Positions 44,313-55,767 of a stretch of DNA of 64,000 nt are shown one piece after another. The stretch is from positions 1 to 64,000 of the forward strand of contig JAKSZP010018526.1 of NCBI GenBank assembly GCA_022478985.1, given 5' to 3'. Source of the DNA: Massospora cicadina. Lineage: Eukaryota; Entomophthoromycota; Entomophthoromycetes; Entomophthorales; Entomophthoraceae. The translations under genes and the position numbers were made by a program. The notes under the pieces are model-generated. The model did not search any database, was not told the origin of the DNA, and was given only the letters and a program-made list of their open reading frames with translations. Position 1 is the first letter of the stretch; every line of letters starts with the position of its first letter.

Positions 44313-45020
44313 GTGGAAAATTATATGATCAGGCTACCCAACGTTGACTTGGATTCTGTTCTCAACGTTGAACCAGTATTGGTACTGGCCCCAGAGTCAG
44401 CCAATACCCCTGAGCCTGAGTTGAATTGTCCAAATTTATATGTTAATGAGTCATTAAAAGCCCATATTGAAGAAGCTGGGTACCAAACCTTACTCTTCCC
44501 AACTTTAATACCAAAAGGACCCCCTCCCCCTTATTTACTAGCTATCTCTTCAGTTACAGCAGAGATGACCAAATCTACCAATAAACAGAAAAAAACCTAT
44601 TTTTTATTGCCCATAAAGAATAGTATTGGAGCTCACCATTTATCCTTTGAGGCTTTGGTAGATACCAGAGCAGCAGGTAATTTCATGAGTATAAAGTTAG
44701 TCCACCAATTTGGATCTTGACCTAGACTTGGGCCCTATGGTGATGGTTGCTTCATTAGCCTCCCAAATCTCATACCTAGTCTGATAGCTAGTACCTTTCT
44801 CAGTTCTCCAGTTTAGCTTCTGCGATTGGATCTCCGCAATGTTAAGCTTGGTGTTTCTAGTAATTTTGAGCGTAGGTTGTGGCGCTAGAAGTATGTCAAA
44901 ATTCACCTGGAGTCTATTATGTTGTCATTTGCTAATAATCAAACATAGGGGAGTTTCCTCTAGATGATACCTTACTAAAACTCAAGGCCACAGTTCCATA
45001 ACTTCCCTCATTTCCCCTGC
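44313..45020 (+). pseudogene. pol: Gag-Pol linker and aspartic protease, copy 3
   Basis: ORF 44313-44720 (135 codons) has an acidic Pro-rich linker and then AHHLSFEALVDTRAAGNFMS. The catalytic DTGA is DTRA here, a single GGA-to-AGA change from copy 1. The frame ends at 44718; downstream fragments continue the protease in other frames. The linker aligns with the start of the protease ORF of copy 1 at 577. Confidence 0.78.
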
Positions 45021-46420
45021 AGGCCTTCCATCAGATTTCCCTGAGGCATTAATGGACTATCAAAGTATCTTCAATTCTGAGAAGAAGGAATGTCTCCCCG
45101 TCATGCTAAATTTGATTTAGGGTTTAGAACAACGCCGAAGGTGGTATATTAATTGCTCTTTGTACCCACATACAGCGGAGGAGGAGGCTGCTTTTAATTC
45201 TTGGTTGGATGACATACTTAAGAAAGAGTGGTTGTTTAAAGAGACATCATCAGCTGCTTCTCACATCGTTTTTGCCTAGAAGGTCGATGGTTCCCTTCAC
45301 CCCTGCGTGGATTATGGTCACCTGAATAAAGTCACAGTATATGATACCTACTTTTTGCCCCTGGAGCAAAATATTTGTCAAGAGATTACTAAGCTACATG
45401 TGTTCTCTAACCTTGATCTTGTTAATGCCTTTTCCAAAATTCAAGTAATGAAAGCTCAGAAAAAGCTTACTGCTATCCAAAAGAAGAGGGTTATTTTTAA
45501 ATTTTTGAGTAATACCTTTTGGGTTGAATAATGCACCAACCACATTTTAAGGATAATTGATAGTGTGCTGGGTGATCTCCAATTCACTTGTGAAGTTGCA
45601 TACATTGACAATATTGGGTCACTACCTGAATCCCAAACAACTTGCAAAGGACTTGGAAGCAGTAGTGGCTGCCCTTCACAAGGCGAGCCTGTTTTTTAAG
45701 CCTTCATATTGTGAGTTTTATAGGGAGGAGGTTACCTTTTTGGGCGACCTTGCCAAAAAGATGGGTATGCTATTCCCCCCAAAAAAGTTGGATGCCATCC
45801 GCGAATGGCCAACTCCAACAAACAAAAAACAGTTGATAAGCTTTATGGACACTAACATTTTCTAAGAAATTTTCCCAGCCCTTTCCTATCTAGCCGCTCC
45901 GCTTCACCCACTCACAGGTAAGAATGTTCACTTCCATTGGACATCCGAGTGCCAGCTAGCATTTGAGTCAATTGCTGAGGTGTTCTTATCACCCCTATCA
46001 TAAAACATGTAAACCCATCCAAACCATATATTGTTGCATTTAATGCCTCATCTGTTGCAATTGGGGCCATCCTGCTTCAGGAGCATGGTGGTTTAGAGCA
46101 CCTGTTCACTTATTTTTTCCATAAATTATCCTCTACTGAACAATATTGGGCTATCTATATTAAGGAGTTTCAGCCATAGAATGGGCTTTGATCATTGGCG
46201 GTATCTGTTACAAGGCGCTCAGTATAAGTTAATGATTAATAAAGATCACCAAGCCCTTCTGTATGTCATAATCCACAGAAGTTGGCACATGGGCAAGCTC
46301 ACACCTACCGTGGTTTGTGTAGTTTCAACTTCAAATATGAGTTTGTGAAAGGTATGTTAAACGTGATTCCTGATTTCCGTAGTTGCAACCCTGCTCAAAG
46401 CCCCACAAACTCAGATGAAG
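45021..46420 (+). pseudogene. pol: Reverse transcriptase and RNase H, copy 3
   Basis: LPSDFPEALMDYQSIFN, the ORF at 45307 with MDYGHLNKVTVYDTYFLPLE and VFSNLDLVNAFSKIQV, then VAYIDNI in place of YIDD (45601-45612), losing the second catalytic aspartate. The 45557-45865 ORF gives LHKASLFFKPSYCEFYREEV. RNase H (46020-46420) reads VAFNASSVAIGAILLQEHGG, with N for the first catalytic D, and LAHGQAHTYRGLCSFNFKYE. Many stops. Confidence 0.85.
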
Positions 46421-46539
46421 CAGACCTGGTCATCAGGACTCCCACTACCCAAATCTTATCCATTATACCACATGTGGTCTCATCAGTGGACTTAACTCCT
46501 GATTCGCCTCTTAATTCACGGTTTTAGCAGCTCAATGGC

Positions 46540-47440
46540 CTGTCCCAAAGGAGTGGTTCTATTGGAACAATTGCCCCTTCCAACTCATAAATATTCTCTA
46601 TATTCCTTGGTGAAGGGTTTTATTAATTTTCGGTCATGAGTGTGGATTCCTCCTTTTTTAGAGCCAATATTTTTCAGTCTCATCACGACTCCCACAATCA
46701 GTCATCTGGGTAATAAGAAATGTTTGATTTGATTAAGTTGACTTATAATTGGCAGGCTTGTCAAAAGAAGTACCAGCCTGGATCGCCAATTGCATCACCT
46801 GCACATGGTCCAAGTCAGATCAATTGGGACGAAATGGTATCCTTCACCCTTTACAACAGGTGGAGAGTCCATGGACATTAAGCACATGGAATTTATTGTC
46901 AAACTTTCCTGTCCTACCAGGTTTACTGCAGTGATGGTGGTGGTCAATCGTTTTACAAAATTGCCCTATATATACTATGCTCTTCCACGAATTTTCAGAT
47001 AAAACTGCCAATCTCTTTGTGAGCCATGTGTTTTCTATGTTTGGTCTCCCACAGGTGATTATCCGCGACCGTGGTCCCCAGTTTACAAAGTAGTTCTGGA
47101 ATGAGCTTTTATCCATTTTAAAAATTACACCATGTCGTTCCACAGCATATCATCCCCAGTCCAATGGACAAACTGAGCGGGTTAATCAAATATTGGAACA
47201 GTTCTTGCGCTGCTATGCTGCAGCCATGAAGAGGACCTGGGCTAGTGAACTTCACCTTGCTCAATTTGATGATAACAATGGAAACAATGCTTCTATGGGG
47301 GTTACCCCCTATGAAGCAACTTTAGGGTATAACCCCTTCATTTTCAGTTGGCCCTTGTCTGTGGCCAGTGGTGCCAGCTGCCGTGGATCATGCAGAGCAC
47401 ATTTGGTCTACTTAGTCCTTGGTGTGGGAGCATCTTACAA
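46540..47440 (+). pseudogene. pol: Integrase, copy 3
   Basis: Zinc half: WIANCITCTWSKSDQLGRNG (46770-46830). Core: MDIKHMEFIVKLS (E where D is expected), VIIRDRGPQFTK followed by a TAG, and NGQTERVNQILEQFLRCYAA with the third acid kept. ORF 47193-47453 includes NASMGVTPYEATLGYNP. Damaged at the first catalytic acid and by stops at 46999 and 47091. Confidence 0.82.
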
Positions 47441-48026
47441 AGGCTATCAGTGACTACACGAATTTTGCAGATCAAAGTGGCTTCCTATCCATATATTGTG
47501 GTAGGTTACATGTCATTCTTGATACACGCCATTTGAGGATGCAGGTACCCTCCCAGGAATTTTCAAGCAAGCGTTCAGGTCTCCACTTGTTGGAAGAGGA
47601 TTCAGGTAATGGTGCTTTCCAGTTAAAGTTGCAAAAACTGGAAACAACATTTAGTATTCCACATAACTCAGCTGTCCCATTCAAGGGGACTATCCCCTCA
47701 GATCCTGAGACAATCGTAATTGAGGATGTGGAGGAGGCTAAAGTGGAAAGCATTATAGCGTCCCACAAATACTGGAGGCCAGTTCAATATCTTGTCGCTT
47801 GGAAGGGTTATCCAGCCTATGAGAACAGCTGGGTCAATGCCCGCAATTTCACGAAATGCATGGAACTGGTTGAAGCATTTCGCATGTCCCATCCCAATGC
47901 TCACCAGCTCCCCAAAAAGTTGCAACTTTAATGGCGATAAAGTTTCCCAAGGCTCACAAAAATGTATCTCTCATGCAGTTTTCTGGCGGTGGTGCCCCTC
48001 CTCTGGCAAAATGAAAGGGTAATATA
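47441..48026 (+). pseudogene. pol: Integrase C-terminus with chromodomain, copy 3
   Basis: ORF 47419-47931 (170 codons): LEEDSGNGAFQLKLQKLETT, then RPVQYLVAWKGYPAYENSWV and MELVEAFRMSHPNAHQLPKK. It is the most intact chromodomain in the window. FPKAHKNVSLMQFSGGGAPP follows in the next frame, and the purine run before 48020 leads into the 3' LTR. Confidence 0.85.
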
Positions 48027-49509
48027 TGTCCAGGGTAACATCACCTCAGCATGGATCGGACAATTTTCACTTTTTCTAATAAAAAGGGTCTGAATCTGGG
48101 CGGCTATACCCCTCATCACCCAGGGTGACCTTGACCATTGGTAGATGAGCGCTGGGTATTAGCGCTCCCTCTGAAAATTCCTCCCCCAGTTCCCATGCTT
48201 TTCTCTGCTGACTTAGTTTGCCAAATCAAGAAAATCTGCGCAGAATCATTAGTAACCATCTTCCCCATGAGCTGGAGGGACTTTATAAAACTGATGGCGC
48301 CAAATCCTCAGAATTGAAGCCAAAATGTCTAAAATATATGGGAATAAAGCCTGATGAGCGAGAAACTAATAGTTGGAAGGTGACAATTGAAAATTTTTGG
48401 TCAAAATCATGATGGCATTGAGACATTAAGCAATACATTTGCTGACGCCAAATTCCCCTCAAAATAATCGGGGACAATCCCTGATGGGCTGGTATCACCA
48501 TCAGGTACTGTTGACAATAGTTCAAAACCACCATTTAAAAAATTAAGATTGGAGTTTAATGGTACCCATTTGGCAAATTAATGCTCCAGTAACTACATGG
48601 GCAGGTTGGCCTTCCTAAACACATTTCTGATCCATTGGGACTGCCCTTATTTAGGGTGGCCCTGGGATATTCCCATTGTCTGTCAAAACAGATGCCATCG
48701 TGCTAACCAATGTAAATGAAGTAAAACCTTGAGTCAGACATCTGTGGAAAAACCATTAGAGACTTGGCCTAACACCAAATTTTTTGATGTCAGTTCAGAT
48801 TAGAATCACATCCCCTCCCTCAAAATTTGTCAAATTAGGTCAAAATTTGAGGGCCCTAATACCGTAGCTTTGACAAGCTGACCCAGATTAAACACTATTT
48901 AAATAAATTGCACTGAGGAAATTGTTGGTCAATTTCTTAATTTTTACTTTCAGTTATATTCCCTACTAGCACCCAAATTTCAATTATTCTACTTCAATTC
49001 TTCTTGCCAAAGTCCCAATGGCAAAAAACTTTGTGGCCTTTCAACCCCTATACTGGATGGGCTATACCAGTTTTGAGGGTCACAATTGCTCTCACCATAA
49101 TCAACTGGATCCATTGTGCAAGAAATTATTGAAATTTAATCCCATTGTTGAATCTATCCGCTACCAGGATATCAGAATCTTGTAGCCTCAAATATCTCCA
49201 ATTCAAGCAATGATCCACACCCTTGTCTCTGCTTTGGTAATGACCCCTTCCCTTGGAAATCCCAAAGCAGTTATTTCAATAGTGCAACCCCCTGAAGTAA
49301 GGCCCGCAAGGTCTGGGGTTGCATCTGTTTGGTTCATTGCCAGTTTACTTTTCACAATCACTGCCCATCAATGAGCCATTGTTGCCCAGATTCCCACACC
49401 ATATAACGTCATTTAAGCAATGCCACTGGCATTCTGGCTTTCTTTTTTGGGTGCTTTTGCATCCTGACTAGCAGGCCAGTCTAAACTTCTTATGCCATTT
49501 TACTTGACA
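48027..49509 (+). repeat. 3' LTR of chromovirus copy 3
   Basis: 1,483 bases, matching 42093-43583. Ends TTGACA, then the target duplication TTAAC. It repeats the Gag-start region at 49018 (MAKNFVAFQPLYWMG after small indels). Confidence 0.92.
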
Positions 49510-49526
49510 TTAACATACTAATTTTC

Positions 49527-50647
49527 TGTTGAGAACGGCCGCACAATTTTCCCCTTGTGCTTCAAATTGGATCATTCAAAGCGTAAATGCCCCACAGTTT
49601 TTGCCTCTTCCAATTCCGCTGCCCCTTCTTCTGGCGTTAGCCCAGTTGCGGCCATGCCAAATTCTTTAAATGGGGCGTGATCCACCCACCATCAACCTTA
49701 GGGAATTCTGGCACTGCTTCAAAAGCAGCAGCCAATAGAAAGTTTAAAAAGATGTAAAAATTTAAATATATTACTGGGTTACAGAATCCTGAGTTGGTGG
49801 CTGAAATAGTTTTGGTTTAGCTATGGTTGACTGTTTGCAGCCAATCAGGTTCCGCCACTACACCAACTCTTATGGCTGGGCCAGCGCTAGCTGAGCTTAA
49901 TCCATTTTAGCGTCTCAAGTAAATCAATGAAAGTGACTGGCCCTTCAATGTCAAGCCAGAATTTGCATTGAAGGAGTTTTTTTAATAATTTTCTTAATAT
50001 ACACCCACACCGTTTTCACTCCAAATATGGCTTCCCAAATTCATAAAAATATAAATAAAATGGCGGTGGAAGCTGCAGCTGCCCCTGCCAACACCCTCCT
50101 CCGCCAACATCTCCATGGGGCGATGGGACCCCTAGTTTAGGGTATTCCTATAACAAATTCCCCACTGATTTTGTTGAAGATGCAAATTATGAAATTGAGA
50201 AGTTCACTTTAGGTGCGAGCTACACTTTAATTGATGCAGCAAAAATTTTATTTTTGACCCTAATTATCCCAAAACCCACTGGCGCATTAAGTCATTCACT
50301 TGTGTGCCTGCTCTCATCACTTTTACTGAGTGTCAAATTGCTCAATATGTTGAGGTTATGGACACTTCTGGCCTCATAAACGATGAAACCCCACAACTAT
50401 ACTTCCTTATGCCCCATGTCGCTGATGCTCCCACCCCGATGCTGTCTGACATGGTCTGCCTGCTAAAGCAGGCGCCAGACAAAAGCTTCCCCAAAGCCTT
50501 TTCACATTCTGATATGGCTTCCTAGGCTGATAACCTAGGGGGCTACACTAGGAATCTTTTAATTTATGATAATCCCTTTGTTTGGGCCATTTGGAAATAA
50601 AGTTGCGTGGCGGCTCCCCCTTTGGGTTATGCACCACTAGTACTAAA
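49527..50647 (+). mobile_element. Unidentified poly(A)-ended retroposon, 1.1 kb, with target duplication
   Basis: Flanked by perfect 15-bp repeats AACATACTAATTTTC (49512-49526 and 50648-50662). The 3' end is GCACCACTAGTACTAAAAA, 30 bases after AATAAA (50596-50601). Variable-length target duplication plus an A-ended 3' terminus indicate target-primed reverse transcription. It landed on the right target duplication of chromovirus copy 3. No RT is encoded, so it is either 5'-truncated or mobilised by another element such as a LINE. Confidence 0.85.
49540..50586 (+). pseudogene. Protein remnant of the unidentified retroposon
   Basis: Decayed frames in order: CFKLDHSKRKCP-like Cys/His stretch near 49560, AGPALAELNPF (49880 region), MAVEAAAAPANTLLRQHLHG (50060 region), then the 73-codon ORF 50304-50525 (MPALITFTECQIAQYVEVMD, LYFLMPHVADAPTPMLSDMV) and finally NPFVWAIWK before a TAA. 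The inverted copy at 55768-57675 has the same blocks with conservative changes, so a real protein was encoded. A gag-like nucleic-acid-binding protein is conceivable because of the Cys/His stretch, but I do not recognise the family. Confidence 0.5.
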
Positions 50648-50662
50648 AACATACTAATTTTC

Positions 50663-51479
50663 CCAACATTTTTTTTGGCATTATTTGCTGAGTGGATGGG
50701 TCAGCAGTGAGCTCAAATTGAATGATGTGGTGGCATTAAACTCTATATTAAAAGCTTTTTTGTTGGTGCTGCAGTGGTAGGACTTTTTGAGTTGTCTAAT
50801 TAAAACCATGTAAGGCAAATGTCTTGGCCATTGAAAGTAGGGATAGAAAAGTAGTTGGGTGCTGAGGCAATGTGTAAAAAGGAGAGATATTTTTGTCTAT
50901 GGTAGGGGTGATGGGGAATGATAGTGACTGTGGCCCAAGGCAATGTAAGGCATTCAGCACCTTGAGTAAACATAAAAAAGATTGGCATTAATATCATAGG
51001 ATAAAAGCTTTAACATTAGTTCATAGATCATGATGTGAAATTGGAATATTCTGTAAATTTGATTATCCTCTGATGTTGGGGTTCCAACCCAATTTAAAAA
51101 GCCTACCATCGCTGCTGTTGGAGTCCAAACCCAATCTAAGAAATCAAATTTCTCTACTTTGAACCCATAGTAGGATGTTGCTAAAGTCCAGAAGATCAAA
51201 TCAGATGCTGATCTTATTTTGGATGTACTTGGCAATTTTCCTTACCAAAATCGGTACTTCATTTCCATATATATTTCTCACTAAAAATAAACTGTTATTA
51301 AGTTCTTTCTGCACTATCTTTAATTGTTACTATTATACAGCATGGTTGCAAGGATATAAACCCATTAAGGAGTTTTTCCCTTGAATATATATATTTAACC
51401 GTTAATATAAAAATCCTCATACCTTTGTCTTTGGAAAAACTGATATTTTATTGGACGGTTGGAGTACAATCCCTTGCCC
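50663..51479. other. Non-coding spacer
   Basis: No supported gene. GTTGGGGTTCCAACCCAATTT/GTTGGAGTCCAAACCCAATC recur at 51074 and 51117 as a short tandem. The 69-codon ORF at 51175 has no visible family features. Confidence 0.35.
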
Positions 51480-53500
51480 CAAAAATTTTTGGTGCTCCCT
51501 GCCAGGTCTTCCTGAGTTACTAATGAACCTCGACAACCAAAGAGGTGGACTATGACACCCAATCCAATAACTTAGGAAGCACTATGCAAGTGTCAGAACA
51601 CTAAATCCTTGCTATTGAATGGCATCAACTTGAAATTCAAGAGATAATTTCTTATATAAAAATCAGGAAATTGGCCCCATCTGTGCTGCTAATACTGTCT
51701 TATATTATGTTCATAAGTGGATTGACCTTGTTATTGACAATTTGAATGAATTGCGCCAACAAATAGATGCCAATCAACCAGATAAATCCCTCCTCAATAG
51801 CAAAACCAACTAAGATAAGGGTTTACACTTTTAGATATTTATGTAGAAAATTCTCTGACTCCTATGGGCTTTACTTTAAGCCTTCCTTTAAGGACAGAAA
51901 TGTCCCAGGAGAAGGAAGTGACTTTGTCTAGATATATTGATACAAGATTGCTCTAGAGAAGGCTACTAATAAACAGAAACTCAAGCATCTCTCTAACTGC
52001 CACAACTTAGTGGCCCAAAAATATCATGGTCCCACAATTAATGACTAATTGCACCTAGGCCAACGCTATAACTTCCTTTTTCCAGAGAATTTGAGAGCGA
52101 ATTATTTGCAGAACAAAAACAGACATTTATGAGTATTAGCTTCAATCCAGGAGAATCTATCAATGAGGTCACTATAAAGGTTCTAGATTGACGCCTAAAC
52201 TTTAGTTTCAGGAATTTATCTCACCTTGGATGATGCCGTTATAGCTGCTTTGTATGCATTTGAAGCTTTTCCAATATCAATTTATATTTTGGAGCTAATA
52301 AAGCACAATTTTTCCTTGTTACTGCACCTTAAGGAGGCCTTAAAGAGGGTTTATCCGGTCTCCTTAAGACAACAGAATTTTCTTGACCTGCACCTAAGGC
52401 TCCATACCCAGTCATTAAAATGACTCCTCATGGAATATTTTATCAATAGAAAGTACTACAGCTATAGAAAATGTACCAACCACACTATCAATAGCAGCTA
52501 TCATTGCCTTAGAATAAGGAAGCAAAAAATTTGTCAGCTTAGGGCATGAGGCTCCCTCTGCTGAAGAATCCCAAGTGCCTCAACCAATCAGTTTCATATC
52601 TAGTGCTTCTGGATGCTTTATATTAGCTGCTTCTATATGAGTCAAAGTGCCAACTGCTATTCAAGGTAATAAAAGCCTAAATCTTTCTGATTCCTGTATT
52701 GGACAACTACCAAAATTTATTACAGTCAACTTTGATAGTGAGATTCAGGTCTTGACTGACTAAACTCTTAAGCAATTGAAAACCCCCTAAGTTTAGCCTA
52801 ACTAAAAACCTCAGAGAACCTCACTTCAATTTCCTTCTGGCTTCCTTTTAACGATTATTTCACAATTTGGATCTTTTGTCAATAATTTGAGGTGGTAGTC
52901 TATATACTCAAAGTTCTAGTTATAGTAGACACCAGATACTTGTTAACGTTATATCCTCCCAACTCAATAAAAAACAAAAATGACTTCTGATTAAATTCAA
53001 AAGTCTGAATAAGGAACTACAGGAGATGAGCCCCTTAAAATAAACTAGCATAATCATCTTAGCTCTCAGACTTGGGAAGCTCCTGATCACTGATTGTGAT
53101 ATAGCCTTATGAAATAATAATTTATGAATTACTCATTAAAGCCAGCTAATCTGATAATTTAATTGTAAAATTACCTATTAGGAAAATATCTTTCTTTTTT
53201 AGATTATTGCATACCACTACTATTTAACCTCCTGTCTAAAAGCAAGGGGCCATTAAAAAGCATTCCACCCTTATTAAATATCCTACTTACATCTTTTGGA
53301 TAAAACACCAATTTAGGGCTTAAAATTAAATTACCCCAACAAATTGGATGCTGAGGATGGAATACCTCTTTATGCCCCCATTTCTTTGTTATATCTCCCA
53401 ATTCTCAAGTCATTTTAAGCTACTGAGTTAAAAGTTAAATACCTTTAATCATATTCTAGTGATATATAATTAACCTTCTATTAAGGAAGCCTTGAACTGC
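51480..53500 (+). mobile_element. Decayed Gypsy element of a second lineage (gag and protease remnants)
   Basis: Candidate primer-binding site TGGTGCTCCCTGCCAGG at 51490, shared with 58182. Gag remnants near 52090-52420: FMSISFNPGESINEVTIKVL and DDAVIAALYAFEAFPISIYI, aligning with LMCLSMQERESIATFVDWL and DDAVTAILAVFAY of the element at 55428. A protease-like VVYILKVLVIVDTRYLLTLY follows near 52890. No RT remains. Stops occur every few dozen codons. Confidence 0.55.
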
Positions 53501-53508
53501 TTGGGATC

Positions 53509-53814
53509 TTGGACCCTGCCTATGAAAAATCCATCTTTACTTTGTTGGGAAATGTTACTGGTCAGATTTTTCAATTCCTGTGGCATGTGGCTATCACTCA
53601 CATCAAACCATATCCTATTGAATATATGATGGATATAAACTGTTTTGGTTCTTGTTGCAAATTTTGCAATTTGCAGTTTGGTAATCTGCTAGTGTGCCAC
53701 GTCACAAGTATGAAGATTGCTGACCCTTGCACTTTTGCCTTCACAGACTACCTTTACAACTATTCTATCACTCAAGTCTTCATTAAAACTCTTAAAGCTA
53801 AAAAAAGTAGGTAA
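53509..53814 (+). CDS. Unidentified Cys-rich open reading frame, 101 codons
   Basis: Reads MDPAYEKSIFTLLGNVTGQI, FLWHVAITHIKPYPIEYMMD, CFGSCCKFCNLQFGNLLVCH and ends TLKAKKSR. The cysteine cluster C-x3-C-C-x2-C is suggestive of metal binding, but no family is recognised. It lies at the end of a decayed Gypsy and may belong to it or to a separate insertion. Confidence 0.3.
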   Translation: MDPAYEKSIFTLLGNVTGQIFQFLWHVAITHIKPYPIEYMMDINCFGSCCKFCNLQFGNLLVCHVTSMKIADPCTFAFTDYLYNYSITQVFIKTLKAKKSR

Positions 53815-53909
53815 TTAAAGTTTTTTATTAGATATGAGATATGAGGTTATTATAGTGATAAGCAGTCATCAATTGCCTGCCTATATAAATGTAATAGTGA
53901 TTGAGAATA

Positions 53910-53928
53910 GGACCGTCTAGTACTAAAA
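53910..53928 (+). mobile_element. Micro-insertion, 19 bp, with 17-bp target duplication
   Basis: GGACCGTCTAGTACTAAAA lies between perfect copies of AATAGTGATTGAGAATA (53893-53909 and 53929-53945). Its last 12 bases equal the 3' end of the retroposon at 49527-50647. Confidence 0.85.
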
Positions 53929-53945
53929 AATAGTGATTGAGAATA

Positions 53946-55427
53946 ACGTGTTTTTTTCACCTTACACTGGGGATTAATTGTTTTTAGGATAATGTAACGT
54001 GTTTAAAGAAAAAAACTCAACAAATGAAGTATAAACGGCATTTGTATCAAATTTTTGGCAATCTTAGTAGACTTTAAATATCAATTATCATTTATCCTCA
54101 ACATAAGTTGCCAATAACTTGAAATACATATATATTATTGGGTTTATCACTGAGATTATGAAACAACCTTAAATTAGTATAACTGATTTTTGACTGTATT
54201 GAAGAGCTTATGTAATCCAATCTGCCAGAATACACTGAATTATTGAATTAGAACCAGGTGATTTAGTAAGTAAGGGTGCCCATCTTAAAGTTTACTATAA
54301 AAGTCATTAAATTACTAAAAAATAATACTAGTTTAATTAAATGGCAAACATCCTCAATTAATTTAAACAATCATTTGTAGTTATAACACTTAATTATAAA
54401 TGTTAACCGTTTGATATTTTAAATTAATCAGCGTCATAACTGACTATTAAATCTAAATGGTTGGAAACTAAAGAACCATAGTCTAATTTATGATTCTAAC
54501 ATATCCCCCCACTTAATCAGATTATGTTCTTTAAAAATGCTCCTGCATCTAAGATTCACAGGGCTTCTTGACTTTGCTTATTCCTTGACAATAGGGTATA
54601 GAGCTTTCCAGTACATCCTACTCCTACAAAAGGTGCTGGAAATATTAAGTGCCACATAATTTGTTGCTGTCAAGCGAAAAAAACTATCAGAATTTGTTGC
54701 TGAATAATTATAGAAAGATCATAAAGTTAGCAGTGACGCCTATCACCAGAGAAATCAATTGCTGAGAATAAGAGAACTATCAATATCTAGCACTGGAAAA
54801 ATAACGGCATTTAAGCCAAAAAAAGTAAATTTTGAGATTAGTTTAAATAAAGAATAGTATGACTATTATTTTTCATTTTTTATTTTTATATTCATCAATT
54901 TTATATTTTCTTTATATTCTTTTTATTTTTATATTTTTCCATTTTCATTAACTTTGTGAAGCAAGTTCATTTTAGCAGCTTTGAGATGGCACTTCAGGCA
55001 TATACTAATGTGAGCACAGGAATTGTAGGCAAATTTACTGAACTGAGATGCCGCAGGACACAATAGCGCAGGCTGTGAACTTGTAGCTCATTTGCTGATA
55101 CCCCTTTTTAAAAAACATCTTTGTAGAAGGATGCTTATCCAAATCGTCTGCATCATTGTATTAACTGCTTCTATCAAGTGTCTGAGGCTTCTGAAACAAT
55201 TTTTAATCTTTAAATTTTGTGATGATAGCTGGATTTTATCTTTGCAAAGTGACTTAACTGATATGTAGACTCAGAGGTCCATTTATCATCTACACTGATT
55301 CAAGTTTTACCTTTATGAACTTAGCCATTTACTATGGTTCAGAGGTCTCTTCTCTAAGAATTACCCATATATTCTGGTTCAGTGGTCCCCTATTGGGAAT
55401 TGATCAATACATCATGTTAAAAATAGA
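53946..55427. other. AT-rich spacer
   Basis: No gene. T-rich low-complexity stretch at 54855-54950. GGTTCAGAGGTC/GGTTCAGTGGTC recur at 55335 and 55375. Confidence 0.4.
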
Positions 55428-55767
55428 TGTTTGACTATGCGATAAGAATGTTCTGGTGATGAATTTTTTAACTATTATGAAGAATCCTCAGTTTGATCCT
55501 TAGCAGAATTCTTTTAACTCATAGTAATACTTATACTCTTAATTTATAACTAGATAACTTTATATTTACGTTTCCAACTCCTCCAACTCCATGGCAAAAT
55601 AGGCTAGCTTTCTGGGAAGTCCATGCAGACACTGTTTTCAAATCAGCGCTCGTATTTAAGAGAAATTAACCTCTATTTATAGCCTGAAAAGGTTCCAGGA
55701 GGTGCAAATAACTACTAGCCAATTATTTATTAAGAACTCTGGTAATCTGCCAAAATCAAAATACTTC

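Larger units (their letters stand above)
42093..49509 (+). mobile_element. Ty3/Gypsy chromovirus copy 3, complete with both LTRs
   Basis: LTRs 42093-43583 and 48027-49509, both TG...CA, flanked by a perfect 5-bp target duplication TTAAC (42088-42092 and 49510-49514). Order: gag, PR, RT, RNase H, integrase, chromodomain. A relative of copy 1, but with a complete gag region and longer LTRs. All genes are heavily broken. Confidence 0.94.
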
